From Hyphochytrium catenoides (Eukaryota; Sar; Hyphochytriomycetes; Hyphochytriales; Hyphochytriaceae), in NCBI GenBank assembly GCA_900088475.1, contig FLMG01002887.1, positions 6,224 through 23,541 of the forward strand: a DNA stretch of 17,318 nucleotides. Reading direction: 5' to 3'. A model generated the notes under the pieces. The model made no database searches and was not told where the DNA came from. It saw only the letters and a list, made by a program, of their open reading frames with translations. How positions within the stretch are numbered: the first letter of the stretch is position 1; each line of letters begins with the position of its first letter. The position numbers were made by a program, and so were the translations under genes. Shown in pieces: positions 1-7,987 of the stretch.

Positions 1-3000
1 AGCACTTCTCGCAATCATACCCGTTGTCTACAAAAGAGTTATTAGATTAGAACCGAGAATCTTTGATTGAAATGTTAAGCTTAGTGTTTCTCTGGCCCGA
101 GTGCATGGTGCTTTACCTGAGTCCTTGGACAGAAGACAACGCGCAGCGTATGCCTCTAAGCAGTCTAGGAGAAGTATCTCTCCGCCCTCGTCATCCTCTC
201 GAACTCTGCCTCTCGGCCGGTGGCTTCGAACTTCCCTTGCCCCGCCAATGCTGACGAAATCAAGCCCATGAGGACGAGGAGTGAAGAAAGAGATAACAGC
301 GAGAGAAGGCAGCACCTACCCGGCAGTCCTTCCTTTGGGCATTTCGAGACTGATGGCATAGAAGCTTTGGCTCGTCTTTGACTCGTGATCACAGTTCTTA
401 CAATGGACGACACTGCAGATGCGATGAGGATATCATTAGTGGGAACACCTTCGTTTTAGTCTTCTCGAGAATTCTAGTGCAAGGAAGGACCAGAACGTCC
501 AAGGCCGGAATCCCAGACATCGAATTAGGAGCCACGACAAGGGGCAAGGCGAAGCACCTTCGCTCCGTTCCCTTGAAAGGTAGCAGATCTAAGGCACTCG
601 GCTCTGCGTCTGCCAGCTGTGGTGTCAAATCGTGCCCTTCGTCAGAAGTGAGACGGTGTGAGTCTTCCGGACTCTTTCCACGAGAGAGCTGCTGCTTTGC
701 CTGTTGGCACTCCATCACTCTTTTCTTCACCTCCGCAATGGTGTCTGAGCTGGTAACATCCAAGGTCAGGGTCTCGCCTTCGTCTAGCTTCACGAAGACT
801 TGGAATGATTGCTCTCTGCCCTGTTCTTGGCCACCTTTGAGAGCGGAATCAATTGGATGCGCTCCGTCTTCTTCGATCCTCTCTTTGGCATCGGAGGCCG
901 TCTGGTCTGCTTCTTCCTCTCCGCAGCCAGCTTCCTTTTTTCTGTGCTTTGACAGATCATTAATCGCGGAGGCAACCACTAAATAGAGCTCATGCGCATC
1001 CTGCAAACAAGATAAGCGTGAGCATAGACTTTGTACTGAAAAGAGGAGGCGTGATGGCTGTAGCTCAACGAGAGCTGCTGAACGAAAGGCCAAATCTTAG
1101 GAGCGATGAGGAGTCCGAAGTGCTTTAGGCGTATCTACTTGCTGCTGCTTGCCGGCAAATTGGGGGTTTAGGTTCCTGATGGCGTTGAGCATCCTGGCGG
1201 GCTTATATGAGCTCTTTGCCTTTGTCTTGGAGTTCCCGCTTCTTTCGCCACTTCCTTCCCTATGGCGCTCTATATCCTTCATCAGCGTTCTAAATGACGA
1301 AGAAATAATAGTCCGTAAGATCTTGTTGTTGGTACTATCGATACCATTCTCCCACACACCAAAATCTAACTTCCATGTCTCCCGCAAGCGTCTATTCTTC
1401 TGACCTAGACCTGGTTGCTTTTCTGCCTAGACCTGGTTGCTTGGACACAGGCTCTAGCTCCTTTGAAAGCGTCTGCACGCACCTGAGAGAATTGTAAATC
1501 GTATCTTCAGACGCCTCTTTGGAGCGCCTTAGTGCATTAGCCAGTAATGTGGTCCTATTCAGAGCCTTGGATATAAGAGAGAGCAGAAGTACACAGCGCA
1601 CGGGACGGAAGGGAAGGAGTAAGCGAAATCGATCGATGGCGAAGGAGAGCACGTCCTCCACGAAATCACTGCCATTACCTGCATCACAGAGTTGAAATAG
1701 CAAGTATTCCCCAGGTTGATAAGGCCTACAGGTCTCTATATTTGAGGTCAGTGTCTGCAGGTAAAGGAGGTAATAGGGCTAAAAGAGACATAGCAGGAGC
1801 CCGCCAAGCAAGGCTGATAGATAAGAAAGCCAAACAAGAACAGTATCTAAGATCTTGCTTAGAGCATTTTGGCCTTAGGGACCAGCGTAGCTCTACTAGT
1901 AACGTAGCATCGGACACAAGGATGAGGTGAGATAGAGCCCAAGGGACAACACCGTTAGGCCAAAACGTTCATGCATTATAGCACAAGCCAGAAGACAAAG
2001 AAGGCATTCTCCCCTGGAGTTATTTCTCACAAGAAGCAGTTGAATTGACGCTTACCCAGGCCGCACCATCCTTGACCGCTGGTGTTCTACTTTCCGTGTC
2101 CACATCCGGTAAATCGGCGGCGGCTTTCTTCCGCGCAGTCCGTTTAGAGGGCACCTTTTCCCTTTTGATAGTGTTAACTGGAGCTTGGACCAGCCGTAAC
2201 TCTCCCATCATCGGACGCAGCAGTTCCAAGCAGGACCGAACTAAACGTCCATTTTCGTCCTGCTCTTCTTCTCTGACCGTCCGCTCACAGATGTGGCACC
2301 TAGCGCAAAAGATGAGGAACGATACCGGCGCTTAGAAGAGCAGATTCGACTGCGGAATAGCTCTCCTCGTACCAGAAGGATAGCGACGGCAAACTGACAG
2401 ACCACGAGCACGGGACTTGACCCCTGCCAAGGCGACAATGTATCGTTAGAGTTAGAGCTGGCCCATCACGACATAGGGCGCGCTGATGCACTGAAGTTAA
2501 CCGAGAGGAAGAGGGCTCAGAGATGAAAACGTCACGGCGCAGCAGCCGGTAGGTGTGGATAGGTATTCTAAGGGGAAGAGGGCGACCATGAGAAAGCTCC
2601 TGGAATTTTGACTGACGAGAAGGAGAAGAGGTAGAAGACGAAAGCGCGTTCCAAGCGCGTAGGAGAAACCTGAAGTGCCGTGGGTAGTGATGAGCTGACT
2701 GATCTCCGTAGCAGCCAGTGTACCCGCAGGTAAGACACAGCTGAATCCCTTCTCCGGGCGGCTCAGCTCTTCCCTTGGACTGAAGGTTGGAAGGGACCAG
2801 TAAGTAATGGTACGAGCACAAGACGAAGAAGAATGAGGTAGGCCAAGGATAACGATGGGGCAAGGTAGAGAGCAAGATAGCAAGCTGCAGAATAGTAGCG
2901 GGGTCTTCATTATAAAGAACGCTACCGTAGGGGACGCCTTAATGGGCTTTGCCTGGCTTTTGGCCTTTGTAGCCTTTGAGGTGATTGCCCCGCGGTTTCT

Positions 3001-3952
3001 TGAGGCTGAGCTCATATCAGGCTTCTCGCAGTCCTAGAGGGCGATTCAAAAGGGTTGCATGGGCGTTGATCAGAAGTAGAAGAGAGAGTAGGATGATGAG
3101 GACGGGGGAGAGGAAGGACACGTAAAGGGATATGTAGACCTACAGGAACAGAAAGCCGAAATGATACAGGAAGTGAGAGAAGACAAGCAAGGGAGAGAGA
3201 AATGAGAGAAACACAGAGAGAGAGAAAGAGGGATGAGAAAGGAAGCGACAGAGAGACAGAGAGAGGGACAGAGAGAGGAACAGGGAGGAGAAAGAGCGAC
3301 AGAGAGAGACAGGGCGAGGAAGAAAGGCGAAGGAAGAGAGACAGGGGGAGGAAGAGAGACAGGGATGGAGGAAAAAATGGGAGAGGGAGAGATAGAAGAA
3401 AGAAAAACTAAGACAGGAGAGAGGGAAAGGGAGGAAGAAAGCGAGTAAGCGGGCATTGTCAGCAGGGACGGCCAGAACAGTGCGGGGTAACAGGATAGGA
3501 GATAAAGAGATCGCGGCAGATCAGAAGGCTAACATCTAAGAAGAGCAAAACCTCAAGATCCACCATAAGAGTGAGGCAAGAAGTGAGCAGAGCAGGAAAA
3601 AAACGGAGAAGAGAAAGAGAGAAAGGACAACTCCTGGGAGGGAATCTCTTGGGTCATTATTGGATTACTCTCTCACCTCGCAAGTCACTTGCAGTCCTCT
3701 CTTGAGCTTGCGACGCATCTGCGTGAGTTTAACGGCCTTTCGGCCATGATTGCAGCGCTTTCCTTTGCCACTGTCGGCGGGTGAAGCTCGGGGTGAGGCC
3801 TGGAGAGTCTCAGGGGCTTCCCTTTCCAAAGAGAGAAGTGGACTTTCATGGTTGCGGGACTGCTGTTCCCCCTCCTCTATATCGAGACTCTGAAGCTTCA
3901 CGACCACCGCTTCATGAAGGCATTCTTCTTCCTCTTCCGTCTTGTCCAACAT
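1..3952 (-). CDS. ubiquitin-specific protease with N-terminal ZnF-UBP (USP16/45/USP3-like), 3' end beyond window
   Basis: Cysteine protease that removes ubiquitin from proteins. Exons, 5' to 3' on the minus strand: 3952-3677, 3033-2926, 2779-2670, 2423-2373, 2299-2056, 1735-1679, 1472-1411, 1289-1139, 1000-558, 412-320, 250-117, 27-1. All junctions are GT-AG and phase-consistent. The ZnF-UBP finger is spread over exons 1-5: C67xH69, C91-E-D-C94, C143LTC146, C151, H158/H163, C170, then W182-C183HIC186. A basic linker follows. The catalytic Cys box GLINLGNTCYFNSVMQ puts the nucleophile at C275. The second box is NPQFAGKQQQDAHEL (about 344-358). The zinc-ribbon half VVHCKNC is at 502-508 and its partner DCEKC sits at the window edge. 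The His box must lie outside. A TAG lies in frame upstream of the chosen ATG. Family assignment is firm; subfamily is inferred from the finger plus core. Exon 7 boundaries are the least certain. Confidence 0.9.
701..808 (-). other. ubiquitin-like half-domain inserted in the USP catalytic domain
   Basis: Residues about 418-453 of the USP read FQVFVKLDEGETLTLDV, then SSDTIAEVKKRV. This closely follows the first two strands and the helix of ubiquitin (QIFVKTLTGKTITLDV, SDTIENVKAKI). It lies between the QQD box and the zinc-ribbon cysteines. The following 40 residues, up to PFKG at 494, are polar and do not clearly complete a beta-grasp fold. The preceding 45 residues are acidic and probably disordered. 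Ubiquitin-like insertions inside the catalytic core are known in other USPs such as USP4/11/15. One at this place in a ZnF-UBP USP is not something I know of. Confidence 0.7.
1404..1442. repeat. 17-bp direct repeat duplicating a splice donor
   Basis: The 17-mer cctagacctggttgctt occurs at 1404-1420 and again at 1426-1442, a 22-bp period. On the minus (sense) strand each copy carries CAACCAG|GTCTAG, a potential donor for exon 7 of the USP. Only the inner copy, with its intron beginning at 1410, keeps frame with the acceptor before 1289. The outer copy would keep frame with a second AG about 20 nt further into exon 8. Confidence 0.8.
3034..3676 (-). repeat. long first intron of the USP gene, filled with AG-rich low-complexity DNA
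   Basis: The intron has a GTGAGA donor and a TCTAG acceptor and splits the ZnF C-E-D-C pair. Plus-strand bases about 3175-3450 are almost all A and G, so the transcript is a long polypyrimidine run. It creates long spurious open frames on both strands (Arg/Glu-rich on plus, Ser/Leu-rich on minus). I see no gene inside it. Confidence 0.75.
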
Positions 3953-4054
3953 TCTTCTTCTGGTTGGCACTGCTATCTAGCACCAGAGCACCAGTCACAC
4001 CGTCAACACGGTCTTGAAGTGGGTTACCATTACCCGAATAACGCTTTCACATAC

Positions 4055-4060
4055 CACGTG
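4055..4060. promoter_or_regulatory. CACGTG palindrome (G-box/E-box)
   Basis: It lies about 100 bp upstream of the USP start codon. CACGTG is the classic bHLH/bZIP core, but a single hexamer is weak evidence of function. Confidence 0.3.
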
Positions 4061-4274
4061 TCCTTATAATTCATTGTCTACAATAGGACAGCTCATCTAT
4101 TGAGAGGCTACGTCCCCTGTCCCACGGTCAGTCCCCGATGACTCTAGCGGCCCACATAGCATCTCTCGCCCCTGGCCGATAATCTCCATCTCAATCTCAA
4201 TCTCAATCTCTGGATAACTGATGATGGAGCTTCTGATTCCAATATAGAGTAAGTGATGAACGACTCCCTAGATA

Positions 4275-4326
4275 GCCGTTAGCGGTTGTTTAATAGCCGT
4301 TACCCGCTATAAAGGCCGCTAACGGC
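4275..4326. repeat. 11-bp perfect inverted repeat around a TATAAA
   Basis: GCCGTTAGCGG at 4275-4285 is matched by its exact reverse complement CCGCTAACGGC at 4316-4326. The 30-bp spacer contains TAGCCGTTACC (4294-4304) and TATAAA (4308-4313). It lies about 320 bp upstream of the dimethylallyltransferase ATG and could be a core-promoter element or a small dispersed repeat. Confidence 0.6.
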
Positions 4327-4370
4327 GGTTTGCCGGTGATGGCAACCACCAGCTTCTGATGAAGCTTCTG

Positions 4371-4374
<4 letters not shown>

Positions 4375-4403
<29 letters not shown>
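4375..4403. repeat. TGC trinucleotide microsatellite
   Basis: An uninterrupted run of about ten TGC units, preceded by an imperfect CTGCTGT. It lies in the noncoding upstream region of the dimethylallyltransferase gene. Confidence 0.85.
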
Positions 4404-4405
<2 letters not shown>

Positions 4406-4631
4406 GATGTGAGATGAAGATGAAGATGAGAACCGGGGAGCAGAGCTTCAGCTCAGAGCATCCTTGAGAGCCCGAGAGACTTCAGCAGAGGAAGACTAGC
4501 GAAGGTTGTGTGACTGTCTGTGTGTGTGACTGTCTGTGGTCTTATGGCCCCTGGAGCTGTTGCCCAGGATGTATGTCTAAGGCTGACGAGGAAATAGATG
4601 GACTACTAGGTATCTGACACGATAAGCAACG

Positions 4632-7614
4632 ATGTCATTGAAGAGGTTTCCCTTGATTATCGGTAAGGGACTTTGACCCTTGACGAGAAGAGGAGCGATT
4701 GAAGAAAGAAGCCGCACCGAGGGATGGGAAAGAGAGGAATTTCCAAGCAGAAAGGGTTCCCACAGACGGGAGATGAGAGATGTAGCAGAACGAGAGGACC
4801 GCAAGGTGAAGCAAAGGACGGAAAAAGAGCAAGAGAGAGGCTTGAAGAAGGATGCACAAAGCGATAGCATGTCTACGATAAGGAAGCAGCAAAGCGAGGA
4901 AGATGCAATGTGGAAGAGCTAACTATTTCTGTCGCTTGAAGGCTCTACCGCGAGCGGCAAGACGCGGATAGCTGTTGGTCTGGCCAAAGAGCTAGAAAGG
5001 TTAGGGTCGTGAACCTTCCGACCTTTACCTTCGACGCTAATGCCCTACATAATGTTCCTCAACTAATACCGCAGGCGGGGTTACGGCAAGGCTGAGGTGG
5101 TCTCCGCGGATTCCATGACAGTGGTGAGCTCTCGCTGCTCTTTCCTGCAGGAGCAGTATAACTACTAGCATTGAAAGCCTTGTTCCAAGCAGTTACTACT
5201 GCTTCTCTCTCTTCTTCCCACACTCTCTGTGTCTCTCTCCCGCTCCCTCTTCCTGCTCCTTTATTAGTGTTCTGTCGCCCTAGGTTCCACCCAGCAATCT
5301 CTTCCTTTTGGGTTTCTGGCTCTATTCGGTTCCTAGTTCTCTATGCCTCGTGTGTGCTCTTAACTCTTCTTACCCATACTTCTCTCCTCCGCCATAGTAC
5401 AAAGAGTTGAACATCGGCACAGCGAAGCCAAAAGAGGAAGAATTGGAGGGAGTGCCTCACCACCTCTTTTCTATCATCTCCGCGAAAGAAAGCTACAGCG
5501 TGGGCCAATGGCTCGGCGCGGCCAAGAGAACAATTGAGGACATCAAAGGGAGAGGAGCCATTCCAATAGTTTGTGGTGGCTCTCATATGTATGCTAAGGC
5601 GTTGCTCTTCGGGTAAGCGAGTAAGAAATGCTGGAACCAGATCTCATGACAGATATCCTGACAAGTGAACTGAAGAGATGGCCATAGGGCTTTTGAACGG
5701 CAGAGGGAGAGAATACGTGGGAACACATAGCTGAGAGGACGGCAGTAGACAGCAAAAGCCAATGATCCTGAGGGAGAATGGAGAGAGGAGAGGCCAGGAG
5801 GTTAGCTTCCTGATAGGATGACTACTAGGAACATGCGTGGGGGAAAGTAGGAAGAAAGGAAGGACTACGAGGTTGGCGATAACACAATGCTGAACCGCTA
5901 TATGGGCGCCAGGCTTCTAGATGAAGACAAGGCGAAGGTCTCTGCTATTCGTGCTAGGCTAGATGCGCTCCCTCAGGAAGAGCTGCGCCAACGATTGAAG
6001 GAGGTAATTATCTTGCAGAAGTCGCGGGCTAAAAGGCTCACTGCCTGATTAGTCTGTCTGCTTTCCCTCGGGCTAGGTCGATCCAGAGGCGTGGGAAAGG
6101 ATCCATAATAATGATAGGAAGCGCACTCTGGTATGTGCAGAAGCGACCCTTAGTCCTTCGGCGTATCTGAGAGACAAATGATTCTTTCTTCCCTAACTTG
6201 TCTCTGTCTCAATGCTTGGCTGGCGATCAGAGGGCATTGGAGGTCTTTGAGGAGACAGGCAAGACTATCACCTCTCAGCAGGTAAACCTCACTTCGTAAG
6301 GCCTGCCTGTCGCTGGGTTTTGATGGTCCTTATGGAATCACTTCTCCCGCCCGCTCTCTTCTCCATTTAGCCTGCCCACACTTTGCTCTCTCTTTTTCTG
6401 TTACCTTTGCGCTCGCATGTGTGACCAACCCCCGCCTTCTAACACTTTCGTGGCTCGTTTGCTTCTATGGTCGCACTTCTCCTTCTCAAAGGTTCAATGG
6501 GATCGTAAGCAGGACGATAACATTATTCCGATCGCCATCATGGTGCACAACAATCACGTAGGGCCTGTCATCAACAAGAGGTACGTCTACCATTTCGACC
6601 AATCTGCCGCCTCTTTCTCTCTCCCTCTTTGTCCGTCCTCCTCCCCCTCCAACCTCTCTCTCTCTTCTCGACTATGTCTTCCCTTTTCTCTTTCTTACCA
6701 TTCGTCTCTCTCCTGCTTATCCCTTATCACGTCGATTAAGCCACTTCCTCTTTCGTCTCTGGTACAAGCGCTGCACATCTTATTCTACGCTTCTGTGCCC
6801 GTCGAACATTTCTCTCTAATGTCTCTATACCTTATCTTAGGGTGTGGCAGATGCTGCAGGACGGCCTGGAAAGTGAAGTTTACACTCTTTGGAACGATGG
6901 GCTATTGGGTCCCACAGCGCGAGCAGCAATTGGCTACAAAGAGTTTGTCAGCTACTTCGAACGGTAAGCGCGCTGGCTTTTGCCAAAAAGCCCTGGTTCT
7001 CTAGGGCTTAGCATCTCTCTCAGGCGAGGCCTCGATCGGACGCGGATGGAAGTAGTTGAACGGATCAAAATTAACACGCGGCATCTCGCCAAGCATCAGA
7101 GAGTCTGGTTGAAGCGGCTATCAACCATTCCCAGGGTATGCATCCCTGCTTTTGAGCAACTGTAACGAAAGCCAGAGTTCCGCACTCCTCCTCAGTGTCA
7201 CATATGTCAGCTCTTAACTCTATTCTCTTCTCGATAGCTGCCTTCACACTGTCATCCTTGTTCTTCCTCTCTCCACTGGTCTTGTCTCACTTCTAATCTT
7301 GCCCTTCTGCTTTGCCCTCCATGTCCTGACTCGTTAGCCATCACTCTCCACTGGCTCTATGGGCTTTTGCTTCTCTCTTTTGGCACAGTATCATGACCTA
7401 TCTTCTCTCCGCTCCCCCTTGACACCTCTCGTCGTAGACCTTGTCAATAGAGCTTCGTGCGAAGGCGATAGAGAACTACTATCGGACCGGACAAGCAGAG
7501 CATCTGGAGCTGGAGCCGCCCGTCGATGAAGTTGTTGAAAAGATCGTCCAGCACATTCTCCAACACAATGAAGATCAGAAATCCTTGCCTGATAAGAAGC
7601 GTAATAAGGAATAA
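4632..7614 (+). CDS. miaA: tRNA dimethylallyltransferase, MiaA type (11 exons)
   Basis: Transfers a dimethylallyl group from DMAPP to A37 of tRNAs that read UNN codons. Exons: 4632-4662, 4942-4999, 5075-5123, 5398-5612, 5913-6003, 6077-6130, 6231-6281, 6492-6580, 6841-6963, 7024-7135, 7438-7614. They total 1050 nt, 349 residues. Motifs in order: P-loop GSTASGKT (11-18), SADSMTVY (40-47), NIGTAKP (51-57), GVPHHL (64-69), GGSHMY (106-111), DRKRTLRALEVFEETGK (161-177), AAIGYKEF, and LAKHQRVW near the end. Conservation is strong and all phases agree. NIGTAKP and AIGYKE are closer to bacterial MiaA than to plant adenylate-IPT. There is no N-terminal presequence (the P-loop begins at residue 11) and no C-terminal zinc finger as in TRIT1/MOD5. 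An organellar leader in an upstream exon cannot be excluded. Its intron structure argues against bacterial contamination. Confidence 0.93.
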
Positions 7615-7684
7615 TATAGTATTTTATTGTGGATGTAGGTGGTTTCGTACCTCTACTCTTTCTCTGGGTGATTCCGATCTTCAC

Positions 7685-7719
7685 AATCTGAAGATTATTG
7701 CGCCTCAAATCTTCAGATT
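7685..7719 (+). other. 12-bp perfect hairpin in presumed 3' UTR
   Basis: AATCTGAAGATT (7685-7696) and its exact reverse complement AATCTTCAGATT (7708-7719) are separated by an 11-nt loop. It begins 71 nt after the stop codon of the dimethylallyltransferase gene. It could be a 3' UTR stem-loop or processing signal; its function is unknown. Confidence 0.6.
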
Positions 7720-7761
7720 CTCATGACTGAGGATGGGTCTTGAATGACACCCTGCCGCTGC

Positions 7762-7898
7762 GTAGACTCTGCTATACCCTCTATCGTTTTCGGGGGACCT
7801 GACGCTGGAGTGTGGTCTGATCTCACTGAACGTAGTAGACTCTATTTGCTTGTTGGAGAGAGCCTTCATACAGTCTACGCGCGGATCTGAAAGTCTAC
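7762..7898. promoter_or_regulatory. four GTAGACT/AGTCTAC copies upstream of CSN1
   Basis: GTAGACT occurs at 7762-7768 and 7835-7841 (both extend to GTAGACTCT). AGTCTAC occurs at 7872-7878 and 7892-7898. The group sits 90-226 bp before the CSN1 ATG, two copies in each orientation, as expected for a clustered transcription-factor site. This is inferred from sequence only. Confidence 0.35.
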
Positions 7899-7987
7899 TG
7901 GACCGACCGAGCTATCATTATTACTATTTATTTGAGAACATCAGCTTATACTAAGGCTCAAGCAAATATCTTTCCTTTGCCACAAGG

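Larger units (their letters stand above)
3953..4631. promoter_or_regulatory. divergent intergenic region between USP and tRNA dimethylallyltransferase genes
   Basis: Both genes start outward from this 679-bp stretch, so it should hold both promoters. Visible items are a palindromic CACGTG (4055-4060), about four TCTCAA units (4189-4211), an 11-bp inverted repeat flanking TATAAA (4275-4326), a TGC trinucleotide run (4375-4403) and a doubled tgtgtgactgtctgtg (about 4507-4540). No convincing coding exon is seen. Confidence 0.55.
7615..7987. promoter_or_regulatory. intergenic region between dimethylallyltransferase and CSN1 genes
   Basis: This 373-bp stretch separates two co-directional genes and should hold the 3' UTR of the first and the promoter of the second. 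It contains a perfect 12-bp hairpin (7685-7719) and four copies of GTAGACT or its complement (7762-7898). No canonical AATAAA and no coding exon are evident. Confidence 0.5.

Noticed and set aside
398-1093. A single unspliced ORF with ubiquitin similarity, taken at first as a stand-alone ubiquitin-like gene
   Set aside because: Its first 31 codons (1001-1093) and last 53 (398-557) are intron. The middle is a phase-consistent USP exon that continues the QQQDAHE box.
1473-1530. Minus-strand frame reading DTIYNSLRCVQTL, resembling a Cys box with the Cys replaced by Ile
   Set aside because: The genuine box GLINLGNTCYF lies at 1679-1735 and splices in phase to TLSKELEP at 1472. The decoy is mostly intron, so the enzyme is not catalytically dead on this evidence.
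3202-3448. Arg/Glu-rich plus-strand ORFs
   Set aside because: They are products of the AG microsatellite inside USP intron 1, with no start context or family similarity.
6417-7004. 195-codon plus-strand ORF across introns 7-9 of the dimethylallyltransferase gene
   Set aside because: It mixes two real exons with introns and, in part, the wrong frame. The split exons regenerate the MiaA motifs in phase.
4632-7614. Bacterial contamination as the source of the MiaA-like gene
   Set aside because: Ten GT-AG introns in phase, with the same intron style as the neighbouring genes, show it is nuclear.
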